Shown: in pieces, positions 35,390-41,882 of the stretch | Numbering within the stretch: position 1 is the stretch's first letter | How the letters are laid out: the number at the start of each line of letters is the position of its first letter | From: Poriferisodalis sp965203655 | GTDB taxonomy: Bacteria > Actinomycetota > Acidimicrobiia > Acidimicrobiales > Poriferisodalaceae | DNA length: 64,000 nt | Direction: 5' to 3' | Assembly (NCBI RefSeq): GCF_965203655.1 | Contig: NZ_CBDBDD010000004.1 | Coordinates: forward strand, 285,125-349,124 | Notes under the pieces: model-generated | The model's database searches: none | What the model was told of the DNA's origin: nothing | The model's input: only the letters and a program-made list of their open reading frames with translations | Translations under genes and position numbers: made by a program

Positions 35390-36646
35390 TCATGTGAGCA
35401 GCATCGACGAGCCGCCACAGAGCGGCAGGCTCTCTTGGTATTGGCTGAGTCGGGCGACGAACTCCTGCGAGAGCGGCAAATCCCCGCTGATCTGCGACCA
35501 GGCGACTCTGATGCGCTCAAGAGTCTCATGTGCGACGGTTTCGATCCGGCTCGCCGAGCCGCCGACGGATGACGCCAAGTCGCGCAGAGACTCGATCCGG
35601 ACAGATCGTGGATCGCCGTCGCCAAACAGGCGAAGGCTCATGCCGCGGACGAGTTCGGGGTACACGCATGTCGAAATGAGGTCGTAGGCCGGACTCAGTC
35701 TCGGTTGCACTCGATCCGGATACCACAGAGACCAGTTTTTGAGGTGAGCGTCCTCGTTGCCAATGACGATGCAGAAAATTAGGCGTCGTACGAATTCGTC
35801 AAAATCCTCGGGGCCGCAGAGCGCGAACACCAGTAGTCCGAGCCGCTCGAAGCTGATGCTTCGGTACTTGTGTTCCGGCCACTGCCCCACGATCTGGTTG
35901 AAGTCCTCCATGTGGGTCATGTGGACGGTCGTCTGTCCCGATTCGTCGAGAGCGCGGTCGAATCGTTCCACCACGTATGCGTTCGTGTCGGCGAGAGGCT
36001 CGAAACCATGTGGAAGCGGCCCGAGGTCGGCAATTCGCCTCAGTTCGCATGCCGGAACGACGATGCCCGCGGCATGCGCCCACCTCATCATCGAGAACTC
36101 GTTTTCGGCTAGATCGGGATACTCACGACTCGCGAACTTGACGATGAATCCGCCTCGTTGCCCGCTCGGCGGCATGACGAGGCGAATCCCTTCCTGCATC
36201 ATCGAGAGCTTGAGCTGCACCCCCGAGATCGAGAAGCGAAGCCCGTCGTCATCCTCGTCGTCGAGCGTTGTTGAGCTGTCGACGGTTGTCGCGTTATCGA
36301 AGTACGCGCCTTCAGTGTCGACGGATATCGCCCCAGGAAGATCGACGCCCAATTCGAGCAGTAGCCGGAATTCGTTTCGTTCGTTGAAGCCGTAGTGGTC
36401 GGCCATGACGCTTCGCAGCCGGCCTTCGGGCAAGAGGTTCGAAAACCACACCGGGAGACGCCCGCTGCCCTGACGAAGAAACGACGGTTCACGTTCCTCG
36501 AAGCGTTGCCCGAGCACCGCCCGGTCGGGGTTGTCCCAGTAGTTCTGCGCCAGCTCGAGTGTCGTCGTGCCTTGGCTCTGCCACAAGAGCCCAATGGCCT
36601 CGCCATGCAGCAGGATGTGAGCTTCTGTGCGGTCACTTCGCCTCAT
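35390..36646 (-). CDS. HipA-like serine/threonine kinase (type II toxin family)
   Basis: 418-residue HipA-fold kinase. Recognisable in order: 'PVWFSNLLPEG' and 'LGVDLPGAI' in the N-subdomain, 'SISGVQLKLS', the ATP lysine ~K170 in 'GGFIVKFAS', the catalytic aspartate ~D299 in 'GNEDAHLKNWS', and the metal aspartate ~D322 in 'LSPAYDLIS'. HipA toxins phosphorylate glutamyl-tRNA synthetase or other tRNA-related targets. No HipB-type HTH antitoxin precedes it; instead ATG at 36646 overlaps the stop of a DUF262 gene (ATGA). Base composition looks lower in GC than its neighbours (35 of 60 bases in 36301-36360). The stop lies just beyond repeat copy A. Confidence 0.85.
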   Translation of the reverse strand: MRRSDRTEAHILLHGEAIGLLWQSQGTTTLELAQNYWDNPDRAVLGQRFEEREPSFLRQGSGRLPVWFSNLLPEGRLRSVMADHYGFNERNEFRLLLELGVDLPGAISVDTEGAYFDNATTVDSSTTLDDEDDDGLRFSISGVQLKLSMMQEGIRLVMPPSGQRGGFIVKFASREYPDLAENEFSMMRWAHAAGIVVPACELRRIADLGPLPHGFEPLADTNAYVVERFDRALDESGQTTVHMTHMEDFNQIVGQWPEHKYRSISFERLGLLVFALCGPEDFDEFVRRLIFCIVIGNEDAHLKNWSLWYPDRVQPRLSPAYDLISTCVYPELVRGMSLRLFGDGDPRSVRIESLRDLASSVGGSASRIETVAHETLERIRVAWSQISGDLPLSQEFVARLSQYQESLPLCGGSSMLLT

Positions 36647-38376
36647 CGGCTGATTGGCACTTTGAGCAGGGTGTCGATTGATCGGCGGTGGCGGTGTTCC
36701 CACTCGGCATGGCCATCCACAAATGCGCTGACAGCGGCGGCCAAGGCTTCGTGGCGCAGTTGCAGGAACTGTTCGACTCCTTCGTCGGCGAGGCGGGACA
36801 CAGCATCAATCGGGATCGCATGACTGCCGAGCACATCGTCGGGTGAGGCGACGGTGCCTGCTGAGGCGACTCGGGAGAGCGCATCGCCGAGTTCTTCGCT
36901 GCCGATTCCCGACGTGAGCGCTTGAGATGAGACAAAGATGCGGTTCGCAACGGTCTGGCCCAGCGCTACTCGACTGTTTGTCGCGCCTCCCGCTCCGCTT
37001 GGTGGACTCTCGGGCTCCAGTTCGTCGTCGCGCTCACCTTCGTCCCGAGACGAAGCAGATTGGTGAATTCGGAGGAGTGCATTGGTGCCATGCTCTTCGA
37101 GGGTCGAGCTGACGTCTATGGGGTGGTGATGGTCGAAATCAAGGGGGCCGAGAGCAGCGAGGGCCGCTGCTGCGATGCGTGACTGCGATCTGTTGAGGCC
37201 GAATCGTCCGTCGATGCCCAAGTCAGCAGGACCCTCGATCGGCACGAGGGCAAGAAGTCGTTCCACCGACGCATCGGCATCATCTCCCTCGACTGCGGCG
37301 AGCAGTTGACGCATGAAGCCGGTGTGCCCGCGTCGACCGGGCGGCCCCGCGGCAGCAGTGCGCCAGAACCAGCGTCGCAGCATGACTCGTGTGAACGGAC
37401 GAGGATCGGGATGGAAGCCGAAGTAACGAACCAGGCAAACCAGAAGAAACTGGTAGGGCAGCAGGCGGTAGTGCGGGATTTTGGCGTTCTCTTGCAGGAA
37501 TTGGACTGCGTGCCCCAGCGCCGATGCAGCACGCTCGATGTCCTCGGAGCGTTCCGACGAGGGCCGGTCGAGTTCCGCGCGAAAGTCCCGGGTGATGTCC
37601 GGTGAGCCCATCGCCAGGACGCACTTGAGAAGCGTGTCGGGAGCGATGGTCCCAAAGGAGCGATCCTCCGCGACGGGGTCAAGGCGCCTCAAGTTCGGCT
37701 GATCGCTGGCGTCCAAAAGGTTGGATGTGCTCAAGGCGTGGAAGACTTCGGCCCGCTTCAGACGCTTGCCCGCCGTGTTGGTGCGATCGAAGATCAAGCG
37801 AAGGTCGGCTTCCTCTTCCGATTCCACGATGTACGCCGGCACTTCGAAGTTCTGCAACCGGTCGCTGAGGTGGGCAATCCACTCGTATTCGGCTTCGTCG
37901 ACCTCATGGTCCCGCAGCCACTGCACAGTGCCTCGCGTTTCGTGCGCCCCCCTGAGGGGAAAGCGCTTGGAGGAAGGCGCGCTGCGCGCCGCCGTCACGA
38001 ACTTCTGAGTGGGGACGTCGAAGAGGATTTCCTCCTCGGGCTTGCCGTCGTGGAACCCGGCCGGCAGGAGAGCCGACGCCAACGTGCGCAGACGCTGCTG
38101 GCCGTCGACGACCCAGAGCGCATCCGGCAGGCTGGGAGCGTCGATCCGCAGCGTTCCGAGACGGACGGTGTCCTCGGGCGCAGGGCGGCGCCAGAACAGC
38201 AGCGTGCCGATCGGGTAACCACGGTAAATGCTGTCGAAGAGTTCCAACCGGTTGTTGCGATCCCAGCGCAGCGGTCTCTGGAACTGCGGAATGCGGATCT
38301 TGCCGCCGGCCACCAACGCGACGAGATCGGAGATCTTGAACCGCCCGGCAGTTGTCGACGGAGGGCCTTGGGTCAC
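36643..38376 (-). CDS. DUF262 (ParB/Srx-like) domain protein
   Basis: 577-residue protein whose N-terminal third is a DUF262 domain: 'KIRIPQFQRPLRWDRNNRLELFDSI', the D-G-Q-Q-R motif at residues 91-95 ('VVDGQQRLRTL') and 'IFDRTNTAGKRLKRAEVFHA'. DUF262 proteins include GmrSD-type modification-dependent restriction enzymes, where DGQQR is an NTP-binding/nuclease motif. The C-terminal half contains 'LDFDHHHPID', which resembles an HNH-type H-H segment as in the DUF1524 domains that often accompany DUF262. It is coupled by a 4-bp overlap to the HipA-like kinase, suggesting a two-gene defence or toxin module inside the island. The exact activity is unknown. Confidence 0.8.
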   Translation of the reverse strand: MTQGPPSTTAGRFKISDLVALVAGGKIRIPQFQRPLRWDRNNRLELFDSIYRGYPIGTLLFWRRPAPEDTVRLGTLRIDAPSLPDALWVVDGQQRLRTLASALLPAGFHDGKPEEEILFDVPTQKFVTAARSAPSSKRFPLRGAHETRGTVQWLRDHEVDEAEYEWIAHLSDRLQNFEVPAYIVESEEEADLRLIFDRTNTAGKRLKRAEVFHALSTSNLLDASDQPNLRRLDPVAEDRSFGTIAPDTLLKCVLAMGSPDITRDFRAELDRPSSERSEDIERAASALGHAVQFLQENAKIPHYRLLPYQFLLVCLVRYFGFHPDPRPFTRVMLRRWFWRTAAAGPPGRRGHTGFMRQLLAAVEGDDADASVERLLALVPIEGPADLGIDGRFGLNRSQSRIAAAALAALGPLDFDHHHPIDVSSTLEEHGTNALLRIHQSASSRDEGERDDELEPESPPSGAGGATNSRVALGQTVANRIFVSSQALTSGIGSEELGDALSRVASAGTVASPDDVLGSHAIPIDAVSRLADEGVEQFLQLRHEALAAAVSAFVDGHAEWEHRHRRSIDTLLKVPISR

Positions 38377-38449
38377 AGGCTCGAAGCTAGGCGAAGGAGC
38401 CTTGAGTCTCCGGCATATCGCGAGGATCGCCGCTTACCCCAAGGACCAA

Positions 38450-38517
38450 GAGGTGCTGACACCGCCGTCGATCCTGATGACATCGCTGGTGTGCCAGCGG
38501 GCTGCGTCGCTCATCAT
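38450..38517 (-). repeat. Copy B of the SDR 3' end (diverged att-like repeat)
   Basis: About 68 bases match the SDR 3' end (40460-40527) with about seven or eight differences, same orientation as copies A and C. It lacks the final bases and stop of the gene and is shorter and more diverged than copy A, as expected of an older junction. It lies directly upstream of the DUF262-hipA pair, so copies A and B bracket that cassette. Confidence 0.75.
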
Positions 38518-38553
38518 GCAGCAGCGTTGTTGTGCCGTCGAGCGGGGCGGTTG

Positions 38554-38798
38554 TCAGCAATCGTTACCGACACTCTCCGTGCCCCATGGCGAATAGGTGA
38601 CATCGCAATCACGTTGCCCGTCGCCTAGCGGCTCGCAACCGATAGCGCTCAACAACAGGAACGGTGCTGCGAATATCAACGGCGCGGCAATCCAACCGAC
38701 AAACGCCACGAAGTTGCTCAATGGGGACCGCTTCTGCCCGGTTGTCAGGCGCGACCCTAGTTGTGCCTTCGCTCGCTCACCGCGCGTGCCATCGTCGC
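38554..38798 (-). pseudogene. Small membrane-protein remnant cut off at the IS3 end
   Basis: The minus frame reads about 80 residues ending '...CDVTYSPWGTESVGNDC' and stop. It includes one strong hydrophobic stretch ('FVAFVGWIAAPLIFAAPFLL') after a basic segment (TTGQKRSPLSN). No ATG or GTG start precedes the hydrophobic part, and the frame meets a stop at the IS3 boundary. It is probably the 3' part of a small membrane protein whose start was removed by the IS insertion or a rearrangement. A TTG-started 55-residue protein is the alternative. Confidence 0.35.
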
Positions 38799-38867
38799 TG
38801 TTGATTCACCCTGGGTTTTGCGCAGGCTGTGGGGGTCCCTGCGTTTGGTGGAGGCGGATTACTGGAT

Positions 38868-39719
38868 TCATGCTGCCGGTTGATGTTGATGTCGAGCTTC
38901 GAACTCGATCGGGGTCAGCATGCCAAGCGCGGTGTGGCGACGTTGCCGGTTGTGCCAGATCTCGAGGTATTCGAAGATCGCGTTCGCGAGCTCGATGCGG
39001 GTGTGCCAGCGTTTGCGGTCCAGCAGCTCGACTTGCATGCGTGACCAGAACGACTCGACCATCGCGTTGTCGAAGCAGTCCCCGACCGAGCCCATCGAGG
39101 GCAGCAGCCCCGAGTCGACCGCCCGCTGGGTGAACGCCCAGGAGGTGAACTGGGTGCCTTGGTCGCTGTGGATGACGGTCTCGCCGGCGACCGGGCTGCG
39201 GTTGTCGATCGCCATGCCCAACGCGTTGGTCACCATCGACGCGGTGGGCCGCGAATCGATGGACCAGCCCACGACACGTCGGCTGAATGTGTCCAGCACC
39301 ACAGCGCAGTAGACCTTGCCCTCGCGTGTGGGGTGCTCGGTGATGTCGGTCACCCACAGCCGATCAGGCTCGGCCCGGGCGAAGTCGCGGTCCACGAGAT
39401 CGGCTGCGGTTGCCACGTTGGGGACCGTGCGGAACTTGGGCCGCCCCGACACGCCCCGCAGCCCCGCTCGTCGCATCAGCGTCTCAACGGTCTGGCGGCA
39501 CACCGCGATGCCCCGGCCCAGCACCAGCTCGGCATGGACCCGGTTGGCGCCGTAAGTCTGACGCGAACCGGCGTGGATCTCGCCGATGACGCCTTCCAGC
39601 CAGGCGTGCCGGATCGACCGCGCCGAGGGCGGGCGGCGCAACCAGCCGTAATAACCCGACACCGACACGCCCAACAGCGCGCATGCCCGCTCGACGGGCA
39701 GCCCTTCCGCGGCCATCAC
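38868..39719 (-). CDS. IS3-family transposase OrfB (DDE integrase domain)
   Basis: 283-residue OrfB with the HTH_21 segment ('GSRQTYGANRVHAEL') and the rve catalytic core. The DDE triad is D in 'LWVTDITEHPT', D in 'VIHSDQGTQFTS' and E in 'DNAMVESFWSRM', with the family's K/R following ('HTALGMLTPIEFE' ends the domain). It appears intact. The GTG/ATG start overlaps the OrfA stop; functional transposase is expected to be made as an OrfAB fusion by -1 frameshifting at CCCAAAA. Confidence 0.92.
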   Translation of the reverse strand: MMAAEGLPVERACALLGVSVSGYYGWLRRPPSARSIRHAWLEGVIGEIHAGSRQTYGANRVHAELVLGRGIAVCRQTVETLMRRAGLRGVSGRPKFRTVPNVATAADLVDRDFARAEPDRLWVTDITEHPTREGKVYCAVVLDTFSRRVVGWSIDSRPTASMVTNALGMAIDNRSPVAGETVIHSDQGTQFTSWAFTQRAVDSGLLPSMGSVGDCFDNAMVESFWSRMQVELLDRKRWHTRIELANAIFEYLEIWHNRQRRHTALGMLTPIEFEARHQHQPAA

Positions 39720-40021
39720 CTTGATGGCCGCGAACCTCCTTTTGGGTCGACGTCCCCCCTCAGCAGCTCAGTCGCCCGGCGATGGACCGCCAGCTCGGTC
39801 TCAAGCTCGCGCACCCGCTTGCGCAGCGCGACCAGCTCGGCGTGTTCAGCGGTCGTCATGCCCGCTTCGAGTCCCGCGTCGATGCGCGCCTGGCGGCGCC
39901 ACGTATAGATCGACTGGCCGCTGATGCCCAGCTCAGCCGCGACCGTCGCCACCGGACGGCCGGCCTCGACCAGATCGATCACACGCCGCCGGAACTCCGC
40001 CGGATATCCCCTCGGTGCCAT
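39716..40021 (-). CDS. IS3-family transposase OrfA (HTH)
   Basis: 101-residue OrfA with an HTH_Tnp_1 domain ('FRRRVIDLVEAGRPVATVAAEL' in two parts, then 'SGQSIYTWRRQ') and a leucine-zipper-like coiled coil ('LVALRKRVRELETELAVHRRA'). Near the end the mRNA reads C-CCA-AAA (top strand 39740-39746), a canonical X-XXY-YYZ slippery heptamer. A -1 slip there would join OrfA to the OrfB frame. AGGAGG directly after it may assist or act as an OrfB ribosome site. Confidence 0.9.
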   Translation of the reverse strand: MAPRGYPAEFRRRVIDLVEAGRPVATVAAELGISGQSIYTWRRQARIDAGLEAGMTTAEHAELVALRKRVRELETELAVHRRATELLRGDVDPKGGSRPSR

Positions 40022-40200
40022 GAACCCTCCTCCAGCTCATGACAGCAGAATCCAGCAACACCGCCGCGCGAAACCCAGGGACCACCACTAGATGCGGAGG
40101 AAATCTCTCGCATCGGCGCCAACTCGAGCGCTGAGTCGTACAACCTGTGCATCGAGCTGGCGCAGCAGTAAGCCGCCCGCCGTATCGAGCTAGCGCGCGC

Positions 40201-40219
40201 CGTTGCTCCTAGAGCAACG
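40201..40219. terminator. Perfect hairpin downstream of the integrase remnant
   Basis: CGTTGCTC-CTA-GAGCAACG forms an 8-bp perfect stem with a 3-base loop. It lies 16 bases past the integrase remnant stop on the minus strand, the position expected for its terminator. No T tract follows, so the role is a guess. Confidence 0.35.
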
Positions 40220-40234
40220 TTCTTGGCCTGCGGC

Positions 40235-40380
40235 CTATTCGCACCCTTCCACGAAGTCGGCCCAATCCTGCATGAGCGCTCGCCGTTCTTCGAGCAAGTC
40301 GTCTCGCATCTAAGCCTGAGTCACGGTTGTTCCGACGGCGTGGGCAAGCGCGAACGGTGCTGTAGCCGCCGCGCTCGCCA
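40235..40380 (-). pseudogene. P4-type tyrosine integrase, C-terminal remnant with in-frame stop
   Basis: The minus frame reads 'LASAAATAPFALAHAVG' then TTVTQA, a TAG stop, then MRDDLLEERRALMQDWADFVEGCE and stop. This matches the conserved C-terminal tail of P4/CP4-57-type integrases (ALAHxVG...AYxRxDLxExRRxLMxxWAxY). The TAG stands where the conserved tyrosine of the AYxR motif is expected, a nonsense change from TAC or TAT. Everything upstream, including most catalytic residues, is gone. It lies 75 bp beyond the SDR stop, beside the presumed attachment site, as integrase genes usually do. Confidence 0.65.
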
Positions 40381-40444
40381 AGATAGGCGCGTCGAAGTGG
40401 CCGCGAGGCGGTGCCACTGTCCCACGGCGATGCGCTGATTGAAC

Positions 40445-40575
40445 CGCGCGAGGGGTCAGAAGATGCTGAAACCGCCGTCGATCTTGATGACGTCGCCGGT
40501 GTGCCAGCGGGCTGCGTTGCTCATCAGGTACACCGCGATGGCACCGAAGTCGTCTGGCACGCCCCACCGGCGCAT
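40445..40575 (-). repeat. Copy C: SDR 3' end forming the intact att-like site
   Basis: This is the 3' end of the intact SDR gene plus about ten bases beyond its stop (40456). It matches copy A over ~130 bases and copy B over ~68 bases. Because the reading frame is complete here, this junction would be the one where an integrating element restored the gene end. Confidence 0.8.
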
Positions 40576-41235
40576 CGGAATGCGCGGCATCACGTTGTCG
40601 ACGAACTTGTCCCAGGTGAACAACCGCTCGGTCATGGCGGTGTCGATCCAGCCCGGGATGACGGCGTTGGCGTTGATCTTGTAGCGGGCCATCTCGACCG
40701 ACAGGCCCATCATCATCGCCAGCATGGCGCCCTTGGTGGCCGCATAGGCCTGGCCCCGGGCAGCGCCCTGGATCGCGGTACCGCTCGACGTGAGCACCAA
40801 CGAGCCGCCTTCGCCTTGGGCGATCATCTGCCGGGTGGCGGCGCGCAGGGTGAAGAACACGCCGTGCAGGTTGACGTCGATGACGCTGAACCAGTCCTCA
40901 TTGGAGTGCTCGTGGAAGCCCTTCTGGTTCTGTGTGCCGATGCCGGCATTCGGGAAGCAGGCATCGACGCGCCCGTAGCGTTCGACCACTGCCGCCATGG
41001 CCTCTTCCACCTGCTCCTCGTCGGAGACATCGCAGCAAAGGGCGCTGGCGGACGGATTAATCCCGCGCAGCTCGGCCTCGGCCGCCGCGTTCTTGTCGGG
41101 ATTCGTGCCCCAGATGCTGACGTCGGCGCCCGCAGCTGCGACGCCGCGGGCGTAGCCCAGCCCGATGCCGCCGTTGCCGCCGGTGATGACAGCGACTTTG
41201 CCAGTGAGATCAAAGCCGTCGTACTGGTACGCCAC
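40456..41235 (-). CDS. SDR family oxidoreductase (island attachment gene)
   Basis: 259-residue classical short-chain dehydrogenase: 'VITGGNGGIGLGYA' cofactor loop, 'FPNAGIG' (variant of NNAG), 'TSSGTAIQGAARGQAYAATK' split across the catalytic serine, tyrosine and lysine, and the C-terminus 'HTGDVIKIDGGFSIF'. It has a normal length and is probably active on a hydroxyacyl or alicyclic substrate. Its start is 6 bp from the stop of the LEH-like gene, so the two are cotranscribed. Its last ~120 bp recur twice to the left, showing it served as the chromosomal integration target. Confidence 0.9.
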   Translation of the reverse strand: MAYQYDGFDLTGKVAVITGGNGGIGLGYARGVAAAGADVSIWGTNPDKNAAAEAELRGINPSASALCCDVSDEEQVEEAMAAVVERYGRVDACFPNAGIGTQNQKGFHEHSNEDWFSVIDVNLHGVFFTLRAATRQMIAQGEGGSLVLTSSGTAIQGAARGQAYAATKGAMLAMMMGLSVEMARYKINANAVIPGWIDTAMTERLFTWDKFVDNVMPRIPMRRWGVPDDFGAIAVYLMSNAARWHTGDVIKIDGGFSIF

Positions 41236-41241
41236 GCGGTC

Positions 41242-41628
41242 TCAGCCCTTGATCTGGCGCATGAACATGCCGTTGTCGAAGTAGTCCCGCCAGAAGGTGA
41301 TCAGGCCGTCGTTGACTTCGAAGATCCCCATCACCGGCAACTCGATCAGGCGACCGGAGCCGGTGTGGAAGCGGTCGACCCGCTCGTTCATCACGGTGTT
41401 GCCGGTGGCCGTCTGGCGGACGACCTCGAACTCCACGGGCCCGTCGCCCTTCGTCAGGCCGCTCAGGAACTCCTTCATGGCGTCGGGGCCAGTCATGTCG
41501 CCCACCGGCACGTTGTCGTAATAGACGTCGTCGGCGACGTGGGCGGCCGCCCCGTCGAGATCCTTCGCTTCGATGCAGGCGATGAACTTGCCGACGACCT
41601 CGGTCGGTGAATCGGCGGAATCAGTCAT
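41242..41628 (-). CDS. Limonene-1,2-epoxide-hydrolase-like NTF2-fold protein
   Basis: 128-residue NTF2-fold protein with the LEH catalytic set at matching spacing: Y37 and N39 ('YYDNVP'), R83 and D85 ('NERVDRF'), and D115 ('FWRDYFD'), corresponding to Y53/N55, R99/D101 and D132 of limonene-1,2-epoxide hydrolase. This supports real epoxide hydrolysis (or a related water addition) rather than just the fold. It is followed 6 bp later by an SDR that could oxidise the diol product. The natural substrate is unknown; terpenoid epoxides are one possibility. Confidence 0.8.
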   Translation of the reverse strand: MTDSADSPTEVVGKFIACIEAKDLDGAAAHVADDVYYDNVPVGDMTGPDAMKEFLSGLTKGDGPVEFEVVRQTATGNTVMNERVDRFHTGSGRLIELPVMGIFEVNDGLITFWRDYFDNGMFMRQIKG

Positions 41629-41882
41629 GTCGGGGCAACCCTCCGGCTAGGCCTGGCGGCAAGCGGATCCCGCCGCCGGGATCTTGTCCTAGCACGGAGA
41701 GAGGGCCGCCCGCCGCGCTGCGACCAAGAGGCTGAGCCCAATGGCGAAGCCGTGGCCCGAGCGGCCCGTGAGCGCAGCGAACAAGAGCGGGAAACAACAG
41801 ATGACGCGACGGCAGGTTCCGTCAATCCGCGCATCCTCTAAGGTCACCGGGCTATGGGACCGGAGCACATGGGGTGTCATCG

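Larger units (their letters stand above)
38377..38801. other. Island segment with repeat copy B and a hypothetical remnant
   Basis: This 425-bp stretch between the DUF262 gene start and the IS3 left end holds repeat copy B (38450-38517) and, on the minus strand, an open frame at 38554-38798 without a convincing start codon. I see no complete gene. It probably represents the scar between two insertions. Confidence 0.5.
38802..40087 (-). mobile_element. IS3-family insertion sequence (~1.29 kb)
   Basis: Two overlapping transposase frames are flanked by imperfect terminal inverted repeats. The conserved core CCCTGGGTTT(T/C)GCGC is at 38809-38823 and, inverted, at 40066-40080; both ends can be extended outward to a TG dinucleotide (38802 and 40087). 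A second shared block ('CTGGATTC...TGCTG') lies just inside each end. I find no 3-4 bp target duplication, which suggests a later deletion or recombination next to the element. It is inserted in the island between repeat copies B and C. Confidence 0.85.
40088..40455. other. Island segment with integrase remnant, hairpin and a short 3' gene fragment
   Basis: Between the IS3 right end and the intact SDR gene there is no complete gene. It holds the integrase C-terminal remnant (40235-40380, minus), a perfect 8-bp hairpin (40201-40219) and, on the plus strand at about 40093-40171, a short open frame ending 'NSSAESYNLCIELAQQ' and stop that could be the tail of a gene cut by the IS element. The last is weakly supported. 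Confidence 0.5.

Noticed and set aside
36704..36950. A HipB-type HTH antitoxin upstream of the HipA-like gene
   Set aside because: The upstream region is entirely the 3' end of the DUF262 gene on the same strand; no small HTH frame is visible.
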